From: JABDII01 sp041576235
GTDB lineage: Bacteria > Gemmatimonadota > Gemmatimonadetes > Gemmatimonadales > GWC2-71-9
DNA length: 30,934 bases
Assembly: GCA_041576235.1 (NCBI GenBank)
Contig: JBFGLJ010000009.1
Location: forward strand, 1-30,934
Direction of reading: 5' to 3'
Shown: positions 24,529 through 30,934 of the stretch, in pieces
Numbering within the stretch: position 1 is the stretch's first letter
How the letters are laid out: every line of letters begins with the position of its first letter
Made by a program: the position numbers and the translations under genes
The notes under the pieces: model-generated
What the model saw: only the letters and a program-made list of their open reading frames with translations
Database searches by the model: none
Told to the model about the DNA's origin: nothing

Positions 24529-25044
24529 CTATTTGGGTCCGATGACCATGGTCATGTTCCGACCCTCGAGCTTGGGCTGCATTTCGATCTTCCCGACGTC
24601 TTCTAACACCTCCGCGACCCGATCGAGGACGGCTCGTCCGATCTCCACGTGCGCAAGCTGCCGGCCGCGAAACATCATCGTGACTTTGACCTTGTTCCCG
24701 TCTTGCAGGAACTCGCGCGCGTGACGCGTCTTGAATTCAAAATCGTGGTCGTCGATTCCAGGACGAAATTTTACCTCTTTCAAATGAATCACATGCTGCT
24801 TCTTCTTCGCCGCTCGGGCCGCCTTTGCTTCCTCGAATTTGTACTTCCCGTAGTCCATGATCTTGACCACAGGGGGACGAGCGTTTGGTGCAACCTCCAC
24901 CAGATCGAGCCCGCGATCTTCCGCGGCGGTGAGCGCCTCTTCAATGGGAAGAACCCCCAGTTGTTCGCCCGTCGCAGTGATGACCCGCACGGGGCTGATT
25001 CGGATCTGACGGTTCACTCGGGTTCGACGTTCTCGTTCAGCCAG
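24529..25044 (-). CDS. infC: Translation initiation factor IF-3 (probable CUG start)
   Basis: Binds the 30S subunit and rejects wrong start codons and tRNAs. The N-domain VNRQIRISPVRVITATGEQLGVLPIEEALTAAEDRGLDLVEVAPNARPPVVKIMDYGKYKFE and C-domain HLKEVKFRPGIDDHDFEFKTRHAREFLQDGNKVKVTMMFRGRQLAHVEIG are full length. No ATG, GTG or TTG gives a sensible start with a ribosome site. The strong GGAGG at 25058-25054 is followed after 9 nt by an in-frame CTG (25044), giving a 171-residue protein beginning (M)AERERRTRVNRQ, the family length. Rare start codons are known for infC (AUU in E. coli), where IF3 limits its own synthesis. GTG at 25017 is the alternative but lacks a ribosome site. Confidence 0.93.
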   Translation of the reverse strand: MAERERRTRVNRQIRISPVRVITATGEQLGVLPIEEALTAAEDRGLDLVEVAPNARPPVVKIMDYGKYKFEEAKAARAAKKKQHVIHLKEVKFRPGIDDHDFEFKTRHAREFLQDGNKVKVTMMFRGRQLAHVEIGRAVLDRVAEVLEDVGKIEMQPKLEGRNMTMVIGPK

Positions 25045-25053
25045 GGCGGTCGA

Positions 25054-25058
25054 CCTCC
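25054..25058 (-). promoter_or_regulatory. infC ribosome binding site (GGAGG)
   Basis: GGAGG on the minus strand, 9 nt before the CTG proposed as the infC start. It is the only strong Shine-Dalgarno in the region and it decides the start. Two CCUCC runs in the leader (25120-25116 and 25127-25123) are complementary to it and could mask it. Confidence 0.7.
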
Positions 25059-25072
25059 ATTCTCGAGACCAC

Positions 25073-25101
25073 AAAAAAAGACATCCGATTGACCGGATGC
25101 C
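25073..25101 (-). terminator. Intrinsic terminator / probable attenuator before infC
   Basis: On the minus strand GGCATCCG, a 6-nt loop (GTCAAT), CGGATGTC (8 bp, one G-U pair), then seven consecutive U. This is a textbook rho-independent terminator. It lies 14 nt upstream of the infC Shine-Dalgarno and about 125-150 nt downstream of a strong promoter, so transcripts must pass it to reach infC. It may also end read-through from the upstream hydrolase gene. Confidence 0.85.
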
Positions 25102-25220
25102 CTGTGCCGTTCTCAGGAGGGCGGAGGGTGGTAGCACACGGCCCGTGAGAGCGGCTCTTGGACCCGGTCACGCTGGCCTTCCCGGCCAGGTTGAGGGTGG
25201 GGGGCGAACCCCCGCTTCGG
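25102..25220 (-). ncRNA. Structured leader RNA of infC-rpmI-rplT
   Basis: Untranslated leader between the promoter and the attenuator-like terminator. It contains mutually exclusive hairpins at its 5' end: CCCCG-AAG-CGGGG (25222-25210) and GGGGG-UUCG-CCCCC (25213-25200) share the same G-run. Next come CTGGCC-GGGAA-GGCCAG (25189-25173) and AGAG-CCG-CTCT (25158-25148). The arrangement resembles L20-controlled leaders in other phyla, but I cannot match it to a known leader family by eye. Confidence 0.5.
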
Positions 25221-25226
25221 GGCGTA

Positions 25227-25255
25227 ATACTAGGTGCCACGCTCTCCAGTGTCAA
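25227..25255 (-). promoter_or_regulatory. Sigma-70-type promoter for the infC operon
   Basis: Minus-strand TTGACA (25255-25250, perfect -35), exactly 17 bp, then TAGTAT (25232-25227, five of six -10 bases). The -35 box contains the TGA stop of the upstream hydrolase gene. Initiation is expected near 25220. Confidence 0.8.
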
Positions 25256-26175
25256 CGCTCACCGGGTCCGGGGGGGGAGTCCTCCACCGATTGGATGTCG
25301 GCGAGACCGGCTCCCGCCCCTGCCCCCGCACCCGGCGGCCGCGCTCGCCCCCAGGCCACCACGGGGTCGTGCTCGAACACCAGCCGCCAGCCCTCCTCGG
25401 CTGCAACGGCTAGGACCGTCCGTTTGGTCTCGAGCGTCCGCAGCGGCTCGACATCGTAGCCCATGATCCACGGCAGCGGGAGGTGGGCGCTGGTCGGCAC
25501 CAGATCGCCGAGAAACAGGGCGGTCTCCCCGCCATCGGCCACGCGAATCGACTGGTGGAAGGGGACGTGCCCGGGGGTCACGACACAGACGATCCCAGGA
25601 AGCACTTCGGTGTCGCCGTCGAGCAGCATCCATCGATCCCTCGCCGCCACCGGCTCGAAGTTCTTCGGGAAGTAGCTGCCGCGCGTGCGCTCGTTCGCGT
25701 GCCGCGCGAAATCGAGCTCACCCCGCTGCACCACGTAGGTCGCGTGAGGGAAGGCCAACGCGGCCGTCGCGTGATCGCCGGCGTCTATGAAGGTATTGCC
25801 TCCAGCGTGGTCGAAATGGAGATGCGTATTGATGACCCACGCCACATCGGCCGGTCCAAACCCAACGCTGGCCAGAGCGTCCTCCACCTGCGTCGGGCCG
25901 TCCCGCCCCGCGTTTTCCACGCCGTAGATGGCGCAGAACTTCTCGTCCTCTTTGTTGCCGAGACCCGTGTCGACGAGCACGAGACCATCCGGATGCTCGA
26001 TCACGAGGCACCGGAGCGCGAGCGGGATCCGGTTCCGCTCGTCGGCGGGGATGCGCTTTTCCCAGAGCGGCTTGGGGACCACGCCGAACATCGCGCCGCC
26101 GTCAAGGCGTTGCCGTCCGCCTTCGAGCGTGTGGCAGCGAAGCGACCCCACCTGAAACGTGTGACTCAGTGCCAT
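25252..26175 (-). CDS. Metallo-beta-lactamase-fold hydrolase (lactonase-like)
   Basis: A 307-residue dinuclear-zinc hydrolase. All ligand motifs are present: HLHFDH with H118, H120, D122 and H123; H203 in TPGHVPFHQS; D224 in FLGDLVPT; H269 in VFEHDP. Residues 25-60 (GGAMFGVVPKPLWEKRIPADERNRIPLALRCLVIE) match the group that includes acyl-homoserine-lactone lactonases and YtnP-like enzymes, so lactone or ester hydrolysis is likely; the substrate is not known. The C-terminus (about 276-307) is a Gly/Ala/Pro-rich tail running into the infC promoter. It lies 12 nt after the exonuclease gene and is the last gene of the putative rex operon. Confidence 0.85.
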   Translation of the reverse strand: MALSHTFQVGSLRCHTLEGGRQRLDGGAMFGVVPKPLWEKRIPADERNRIPLALRCLVIEHPDGLVLVDTGLGNKEDEKFCAIYGVENAGRDGPTQVEDALASVGFGPADVAWVINTHLHFDHAGGNTFIDAGDHATAALAFPHATYVVQRGELDFARHANERTRGSYFPKNFEPVAARDRWMLLDGDTEVLPGIVCVVTPGHVPFHQSIRVADGGETALFLGDLVPTSAHLPLPWIMGYDVEPLRTLETKRTVLAVAAEEGWRLVFEHDPVVAWGRARPPGAGAGAGAGLADIQSVEDSPPGPGER

Positions 26176-26187
26176 AAGCGGGGCGAT

Positions 26188-27075
26188 TCAGGTGACCTTG
26201 GGGTGCCGGGAGGCCTTCGCTCGCCTTCGCCGCGTGGCCTTGGGCGCTATCACTCGCTCGAGATGGGCGAGGGTGGTCAAGCCCTTCGCCTTGGCCAACG
26301 GGAGCAAGCGCTGCAGCACCGCCGCGGTCACGACCGCGTCGCCCGCGGCCCGATGCCGGGCGGCGTTGGTCAACCGGAAGCGAGCGGCCAGGCTATCGAG
26401 ACCACAGGATCCTCGGGGCCTGAGCACCCGTCGGGCCAACCGCACCGTACAGAGGCGCGGCCCCGCCAAGGCCACCGCGCGGCTCCGCCGCAGTTCCATC
26501 CTGAGGAAGCTCCAGTCGAAGCGGACGTTGTGGGCCACAAAGACCCGTCCGGCCAGCGCGCCCAACACGTCATCGGCCACGTCGTCAAAGCATGGAGCCG
26601 AGTGCACCATGCCGTCGGTGATGCCCGTGAGCGCCGTGGCGGCGCGGGGGATGGGACGCCCGGGGTTGATCAATGACTCGAACACCAATTGGGTCCGCTG
26701 GCCCTGCACCACTACCACCGCGATCTCCATGATCCGGTCGCGGCCCCCGCCGGCAAGGCGTCCGCCGGTCGTCTCGACATCGACGACGGCGAAGGCACAA
26801 TCATCCACCAGCGGAGATCCCACGCCGGCCGCCACGAGCGCCCACCGACCATCGGGGAGTTGCCCCACGCGCGGGTCGGGCCCCAACAGGGCCGCTGCCA
26901 GCCGGGAGGCGACTGCACCCGGAGGGTTGGTCAGCCCCAGAATCGACTCGGCGATGGTGTGGGCGTCGAGCGGTCCCGTTTCCATGAGATCGAGGGCGCG
27001 CTCGAGCAGGGTTGGGCCCGGCAGGGCGGACAGTCCCGTCACGCCGATGCCCGGCGGAGGGGCAGGGTCATGCAC
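26188..27075 (-). CDS. DnaQ-like DEDDh 3'-5' exonuclease with N-terminal extension
   Basis: A 295-residue protein. Residues about 92-265 form the DEDDh exonuclease fold: FAVVDVETTG (D99, E101), AHNVRFDWSFL (D187), and HRAAGDAVVTA (H241, D246), all catalytic residues kept. It resembles the DNA polymerase III epsilon group. Residues about 20-88 (LLERALDLMETGPLDAHTIAESILGL...VGQLPDGRWALV) look like a winged-helix domain. A basic tail TRRRRAKASRHPK may bind nucleic acid. Polymerase proofreading, DNA repair or RNA trimming are all possible. The ATG at 27075 lies inside the arginine deiminase gene (37-nt overlap); GTG at 27042, which overlaps that gene's stop as GTGA, may be the true start. Confidence 0.85.
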   Translation of the reverse strand: MHDPAPPPGIGVTGLSALPGPTLLERALDLMETGPLDAHTIAESILGLTNPPGAVASRLAAALLGPDPRVGQLPDGRWALVAAGVGSPLVDDCAFAVVDVETTGGRLAGGGRDRIMEIAVVVVQGQRTQLVFESLINPGRPIPRAATALTGITDGMVHSAPCFDDVADDVLGALAGRVFVAHNVRFDWSFLRMELRRSRAVALAGPRLCTVRLARRVLRPRGSCGLDSLAARFRLTNAARHRAAGDAVVTAAVLQRLLPLAKAKGLTTLAHLERVIAPKATRRRRAKASRHPKVT

Positions 27076-28271
27076 CGCGGGCCGCCACCGCCACGAACCA
27101 GTTCGCTCCCATCGATCGTGATTGCGGTCCGCTTCCCGGCCTCGGGGAGCCCTGGGGCGCCAAGCACTTGTTCGGCCCCGACGACCGTGAAGCCAGCCCG
27201 CTCCATTTCTCGAAGCGTCCCGGTATTCCGCCCATAGCCCATGACCACGCCGGGGCTGACCGCAAGAAAATTACAGGCCGAACTCCACTGTTCCCGTTCC
27301 TGGGTCGAGCGGGTCTGACCGCCGGCCAGGATGGGCTCCATGCGGCAATCGACGTCCTTGAGAGCGGCGAAGAAGTCCGGGCGTTCCCCCACGGAATCCT
27401 GGCCCTTCCGGCGGTGCAGCACCGCTCGGCGCTCCGGTCCCATGAAAAACGGGGGAAAGACCACGCAGAGATCGCGGTCGACCTGCGTGAAGACCATATC
27501 GAGGTGGATGGCCGTCGGGGCCTGCGGCATCACGAGCACGATGACGTCGGTCGCGAGATCATGGGCGAAGGCCAATTCGCACAGGAGATCGATGGCCGCC
27601 GGCGACGTGCGGTCGCTGAGGCCCAGCAGGAGCACATCGTTTCGAAGCCGGTGGATGTCGCCACCTTCGAGGGTGTAGTGATCGCGCTTCTCTCGCGTTC
27701 CATCGTACAGCAGGCCGCGATTGGCCAGCGACGGGTGGAAGAGAAAGAGCGTCTTGATCAACAGCTCTTCCGTCCACCGGACATCGTAGCGCATGGACCC
27801 CACGACGGCATGCTCCCCGATGACCGCTCCGACATCGCGCGGGAAGAACAGGTTGGGGAGCGGAGGGAACGCGAACCCAAATCCGTTGACTGCCTTCGCC
27901 ACGGGGCCCCGCGCCAGCCGGGCGCCTTCGATGAGCGTCGCAACCACTTGATCGGGGGAGAGCTGATCGAGCCCCTTGGCGAGCGCCTCGGTGGGGACGA
28001 GGTCGGCCGTGGTTTCTTGGAGAAACGACCTCGCCTCAGGGATGGCCAAGGCCTCCTTGAGCAGTCCGGCCACCGTCTGGACATCGGCGAACCGCTCCAG
28101 CACCCGAACGAAGGTGCCGTGCTCAGCCCTGGCGAGGTTGAGGTCGACGATGTCGTCGTAGAGATACGCTTCCCGATTGCCGGGGGTCACCCCGCGGAGC
28201 TCGTTGCCCGGAGTGTGGACCACGACGCGTTCCAGCGGTCCGATTTCAGAATCGATCGAAACGGCCGACAT
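27039..28271 (-). CDS. arcA: Arginine deiminase
   Basis: Hydrolyses L-arginine to citrulline and ammonia in the cytoplasm; 410 residues, the usual length. Catalytic residues of the guanidino-modifying fold are kept: D146 in NLFFPRD (usually FTRD), E202 in LEGGD, H256 and D258 in IHLDMVF, and nucleophile C400 in GGGGPRCMTLPL. SACNFLAVSPGVVMGYGRN is also characteristic. No carbamate kinase, ornithine carbamoyltransferase or arginine/ornithine antiporter gene is in the window, so the ATP-yielding arc pathway is not shown here. It starts 54 bp after rex and is probably in the same transcript. No Shine-Dalgarno is seen before the ATG. Confidence 0.92.
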   Translation of the reverse strand: MSAVSIDSEIGPLERVVVHTPGNELRGVTPGNREAYLYDDIVDLNLARAEHGTFVRVLERFADVQTVAGLLKEALAIPEARSFLQETTADLVPTEALAKGLDQLSPDQVVATLIEGARLARGPVAKAVNGFGFAFPPLPNLFFPRDVGAVIGEHAVVGSMRYDVRWTEELLIKTLFLFHPSLANRGLLYDGTREKRDHYTLEGGDIHRLRNDVLLLGLSDRTSPAAIDLLCELAFAHDLATDVIVLVMPQAPTAIHLDMVFTQVDRDLCVVFPPFFMGPERRAVLHRRKGQDSVGERPDFFAALKDVDCRMEPILAGGQTRSTQEREQWSSACNFLAVSPGVVMGYGRNTGTLREMERAGFTVVGAEQVLGAPGLPEAGKRTAITIDGSELVRGGGGPRCMTLPLRRASA

Positions 28272-28325
28272 GGGAGGGAAACCTACACCCGTCCGCCACC
28301 CGCCGCCGTGCCGCAGTGAGGCCGG

Positions 28326-28949
28326 CTAGGTCCGATTGCTCAGCGCGTACGACAGGGCTTCGAGTTCCAGCACCAGGTTGACCGTCTTGACGCTGATTTC
28401 GGCAGGAACGCTGAGCTGGACGGGAGCGAAATTGAGCATCGCCTTGACCCCGAGGGCCACCAACCGGTCGGCGAGGGCCTGAGCCTCTTCCGCTGGGGTC
28501 ACGATGATGGCGATATCGACGGGAGCGGTCTCGAGCTGTCGTTCCAACTCGGATTCATCGGACACCGCGATCCCGTTCCACCGGAGCCCAATCTTCGCCG
28601 CATCGCGGTCAAAGATTGCTACGATGTCGAACCCTCGCTCGCGAAACCCGCGATGGGCAAAGAGGGCGCTGCCGATCTTCCCCGCCCCGATCAGCGCCAC
28701 TCGGTACCGCCCCCCGAGGCCGAGAATCTGCCGGAGCCGCGAGGCCAGTTCGGGCACCCGGTATCCGAGTCCGCGCTTGCCGAACGACCCGAAGAACGAA
28801 AGGTCCTTGCGGACCTGGGCCGACGTCGTCCCACCCCGGGCGGCGAGGGCCTCCGAGCTGATCGTCGAGCGCCCCTGCTCCTCGAATTCCTCGAGGAACC
28901 GGAGATAGAGCGACAAACGGCGAACCGTCGATTCGGCGACTTTGGGCAT
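28326..28949 (-). CDS. rex: Redox-sensing transcriptional repressor Rex
   Basis: A 207-residue homodimeric repressor that leaves DNA when NADH is high. The winged-helix N-domain has STVRRLSLYLRFLEEFEEQGRSTISSEALAARGGTTSAQVRKDLSFFGSFGKRGLGY with the recognition helix around 43-50. The Rossmann domain has ALIGAGKIGSALFAHRGF (GxGxxG at 88-93) and FDRDAAKIG. The C-terminal helix LVLELEALSYALS mediates domain swapping. A perfect Rex operator lies 7 bp upstream of its ATG, so autoregulation is expected. There is no Shine-Dalgarno, since the operator occupies that place. Confidence 0.96.
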   Translation of the reverse strand: MPKVAESTVRRLSLYLRFLEEFEEQGRSTISSEALAARGGTTSAQVRKDLSFFGSFGKRGLGYRVPELASRLRQILGLGGRYRVALIGAGKIGSALFAHRGFRERGFDIVAIFDRDAAKIGLRWNGIAVSDESELERQLETAPVDIAIIVTPAEEAQALADRLVALGVKAMLNFAPVQLSVPAEISVKTVNLVLELEALSYALSNRT

Positions 28950-28956
28950 GTGGGAA

Positions 28957-28974
28957 TTGTGAAATGTTTCACAA
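28957..28974. promoter_or_regulatory. Rex operator (ROP)
   Basis: TTGTGAAATGTTTCACAA: a perfect inverted repeat of TTGTGAA and TTCACAA around 4 bp, identical to the known Rex consensus TTGTGAANNNNTTCACAA. It fills most of the 27-bp gap between the rsmA stop and the rex ATG. Confidence 0.93.
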
Positions 28975-29002
28975 AGCTACCCCGCCTGCCAGCCCACGTC
29001 AA
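28974..29002 (-). promoter_or_regulatory. Candidate rex promoter overlapping the Rex operator
   Basis: Minus-strand TTGACG (29002-28997), a 17-bp spacer and TAGCTT (28979-28974), inside the last codons of rsmA. Initiation would fall within the Rex operator, about 18 nt before the rex start, an arrangement suited to repression. The -10 match is weak. Confidence 0.45.
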
Positions 29003-29792
29003 CGAGGGCACCGTAGAGCAGGACAAACGCCTCGGGCGCAATCGCACCCGGACGGGTGGAGGGAGGGACCCCCGCCGCGGCGAGGGCATCCTGGACCCGG
29101 CCAGGCGACCAACCCGTCAGCTCTCGGACCGCGCGCAGGGCCTGCTTGCGACGAAAGCCGAACAGGCCCACCACCAGACGGCGAAACGCGGCCACATCGG
29201 CGTCGGAAATGAGCGGCCGCTCGAGAGGAGTCAGCCGGATCACGGCAGAGCGCACCTTCGGTGGAGGGTGGAAGGCCCCGGCGGGAACCGAAAAGAGTCG
29301 CTCGACGGTTGCGACGACGCGGACCCCGACCGTGAGCGACCCATAGGCCTTGGTGCCGGGCGCGGCGGCCAAACGATCGGCGACTTCTCGCTGCACCAGG
29401 AAGACCATCCGTTCGGGACGGGGCGGCGTCAGCGCCTTGTCCAAGAGTGGCGAGGTGATCTGGTAGGGGATGTTGCCTACGATCAACGACGGGGCGTCGC
29501 ACCCGGCGAGGTCGCGCCAGTCGAGAGCCAGGGCATCACCCTCGACGATCGTCGCGGATGCCGACGCAAACCGCTCCCGGAGCGCCGGCACCAGGTCAGC
29601 ATCTCGCTCAATGGCGATGAGTCTCCCGGCGCGCGGCGCCAGGAAGGCGGTGAGCGTGCCCCGGCCGGGCCCGATCTCCAGCACGGTGTCGCGCGCCGTT
29701 GGATCGAGCGCCTGCACGATCCGACGGAGGATCGAAGGATCTGAGAGGAAGTGCTGACCCAGCGCGCGTTTGGGGGGAGGAGCGTGAGGCAT
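28977..29792 (-). CDS. rsmA: 16S rRNA (adenine1518/1519-N6)-dimethyltransferase
   Basis: SAM-dependent KsgA/Dim1 enzyme that dimethylates two adenines in 16S helix 45; 271 residues, the usual size. Motifs: KRALGQHFLSDPSILRRIV (QHFL), SAM motif I LEIGPGRGTLT, IAIERDADLV, EGDALALD, catalytic NIPYQITSPLL (NIPY), VQREVADRLAA, and PAGAFHPPPKVRSAVIRL. The frame is open further upstream, but that part runs back into the phosphatase gene, so the ATG at 29792 (MPHAPPPKRALGQHFL) is chosen. It lies 28 bp downstream of the phosphatase gene. Confidence 0.96.
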   Translation of the reverse strand: MPHAPPPKRALGQHFLSDPSILRRIVQALDPTARDTVLEIGPGRGTLTAFLAPRAGRLIAIERDADLVPALRERFASASATIVEGDALALDWRDLAGCDAPSLIVGNIPYQITSPLLDKALTPPRPERMVFLVQREVADRLAAAPGTKAYGSLTVGVRVVATVERLFSVPAGAFHPPPKVRSAVIRLTPLERPLISDADVAAFRRLVVGLFGFRRKQALRAVRELTGWSPGRVQDALAAAGVPPSTRPGAIAPEAFVLLYGALVDVGWQAG

Positions 29793-29820
29793 ACGATGGT
29801 GCGGAAGCGGCCCGCCCCGT

Positions 29821-30934
29821 CTACATGCGGAGCACGAGCAGCGAACGATCGTCGCGCGGGGTGGGGGCAAAGGCATCGGCTCGAGCAAACACCGCGTCGA
29901 CGATGGCTTGAACCGGCTCGGCGCGATGCGCGAGGAGCGCCGTCACGAGCCGGTCCTCGCCGAACGACTCCCCGGCGGTGTTCCGCGCATCGACCAGCCC
30001 GTCGGTCCACAGGCACAAGAGATCGCTCGGGTGCCAGGCCATCTTCGAGCGGTGGATCGGCTTGCCGACCGCGAGGCCGAGGGGCGGTGCGGTGGTGTCG
30101 AGCCGTTGGGGCGGGCCTGACGCGGGGATGCGAAAGGCATGCTGGTGGCCGGCGTTGGCGTAGACCAGCCGTTTCGATCGCGGATTCAGCACCCCATAGA
30201 AGACCGTGAGATACATCTCGGTCGACGCCAATTCGTCCGACAGGCTATCGAGCATGCGGGCGAGGGTCTCGTCGGGCGCGGACCCCGCAGACGCATGAAT
30301 CCCCGCCGCCGACATGACCAGCGCCATGACCAAAGCGGCAGAGAAGCCATGGGAGGACACGTCGCCCAACATGACGCCGACTCGCCCCCGGCCCAAACGG
30401 GTGAAGGTGTAGAAATCCCCCCCCACTGATTCCGCCGGGCGACAGCGGGCCGCGACCTCCGCGGCGTTCAGTAAAACCGATGGTTTGGGCAACAAGCGGA
30501 GCTGGAGATCGTGCGCCAACTCGAGTTCGTGTTGCAGCCGCTGGCGCCGAAGATCGCGGATCACCAGCCGCGCGTTTTCGATGGCCGCTCCGATTTGATT
30601 GGCCACCGCGGCGAGGAGCTTGCGGTCGCCGGTGGTGAACGGTTCGCCGCCGATCCGGTCAGTCAGGTTGATGACCCCGACGCACCGGCTCGCCGTCCCC
30701 GGTGCGGCATAGCAGATGGGAACGCTCAGGTACGAGTCGCCACGGTAGCCTCGGTCGGGGGCGGGGCCGGGCGCAGCGGCGTCCGCCGGGGGCGGAGCGC
30801 CGTCATCGCTCGAGAGAATGCGCTGTTCCCGAAAGGCTCGCGCGGCGACGGACTCGGGGTCATCGACCGGGATCGGCGGCACCGAATCGGGGACGCCGCC
30901 CCGCGTGGCCGCAATGCGGAGCAGTTGTCCCGAA
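29821..30934 (-). CDS. GAF domain - SpoIIE/PP2C-type serine phosphatase (5' end cut by window edge)
   Basis: A regulatory phosphatase whose N-terminus lies outside the window; the frame is open to 30934. The visible N-terminal part is the end of a GAF sensor domain (GQLLRIAATRGG...SYLSVPICY...CVGVINLTDRIGGEPFTTGDRKLLAAVANQIGAAIENARL). A linker helix HELELAHDLQLRLLP is followed by the PPM/SpoIIE catalytic domain: CRPAESVGGDFYTF and VMLGDVSSHGFSAALVMA carry the metal-binding aspartates, with LVYANAGHQHAFRI and LCLWTDGLVDARN with its aspartate. Such proteins commonly act on anti-sigma-factor antagonists in partner-switching (RsbU-like). No partner is in view. It precedes rsmA by 28 bp. Confidence 0.9.
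   Translation of the reverse strand, partial: SGQLLRIAATRGGVPDSVPPIPVDDPESVAARAFREQRILSSDDGAPPPADAAAPGPAPDRGYRGDSYLSVPICYAAPGTASRCVGVINLTDRIGGEPFTTGDRKLLAAVANQIGAAIENARLVIRDLRRQRLQHELELAHDLQLRLLPKPSVLLNAAEVAARCRPAESVGGDFYTFTRLGRGRVGVMLGDVSSHGFSAALVMALVMSAAGIHASAGSAPDETLARMLDSLSDELASTEMYLTVFYGVLNPRSKRLVYANAGHQHAFRIPASGPPQRLDTTAPPLGLAVGKPIHRSKMAWHPSDLLCLWTDGLVDARNTAGESFGEDRLVTALLAHRAEPVQAIVDAVFARADAFAPTPRDDRSLLVLRM

Noticed and set aside
27012..28319. A 435-codon open frame on the plus strand
   Set aside because: Antisense shadow of arginine deiminase, which has a complete active site; the shadow has no domain.
1..30934. CRISPR array, prophage, transposon or toxin-antitoxin system
   Set aside because: No regularly spaced repeats, integrase or transposase motifs, terminal inverted repeats or small toxin-like gene pairs were found on either strand.

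Overview
The window is about 31 kb of GC-rich, densely coding bacterial chromosome. The mix of genes points to Gemmatimonadota or a close relative: a serine/threonine kinase fused to a TolB-like domain and TPRs, a Gram-negative outer-membrane barrel, PheS with a CxxC...CxxC insert, and a pheST-zapA-rny-folD-xseAB-ispA-dxs-nadK-recN gene order. This assignment comes from recalled family and synteny patterns and was not tested by a search. There are no phage, IS or CRISPR signatures; this is core genome with a few accessory genes.

Left part (1-10.4 kb), mixed orientation. It holds the start of a prephenate dehydrogenase gene that is cut by the window edge, a divergent single-domain response regulator, and a two-gene unit of a membrane-anchored protein and a type IV prepilin-like protein. 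A polyphosphate kinase 2 and tRNA-Leu(TAA) follow on the minus strand. The prepilin and PPK2 genes converge with 5 bp between them, and a perfect 11-bp inverted repeat covers both stop codons. Next come a large Ser/Thr kinase-TolB-TPR protein, a divergent outer-membrane barrel protein, and a translationally coupled pair: a GCS2-type amidoligase with CBS domains and an aspartoacylase-like zinc hydrolase.

Middle part (10.4-25.3 kb), entirely minus strand. In transcription order this is infC-rpmI-rplT-pheS-pheT-zapB-like-zapA-rny-folD-xseA-xseB-ispA-dxs-nadK-recN. Many junctions are ATGA overlaps or gaps of only a few bases, so most of it reads as one or a few long operons joining translation, cell division, RNA decay, one-carbon metabolism, DNA repair, isoprenoid synthesis and NADP supply. 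A consensus-like promoter (TTGACA, 17 bp, TAGTAT) is followed by a leader of about 150 nt, an intrinsic terminator placed 14 nt before the infC Shine-Dalgarno, and an apparent CUG start codon for IF3. This looks like a regulated attenuator plus IF3 start-codon autoregulation.

Right part (25.3-30.9 kb), also minus strand. In transcription order: a GAF-SpoIIE phosphatase (cut by the window edge), rsmA, rex, arginine deiminase, a DnaQ-like exonuclease, and a metallo-beta-lactamase-fold hydrolase. A perfect 18-bp Rex operator sits between rsmA and rex, 7 bp from the rex start codon. It implies autoregulation, and probably NADH/NAD+ control of the downstream arginine deiminase and its partners. 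The best leads for new biology are the Rex-arginine deiminase-exonuclease-hydrolase unit, the infC leader, and the amidoligase/aspartoacylase pair.
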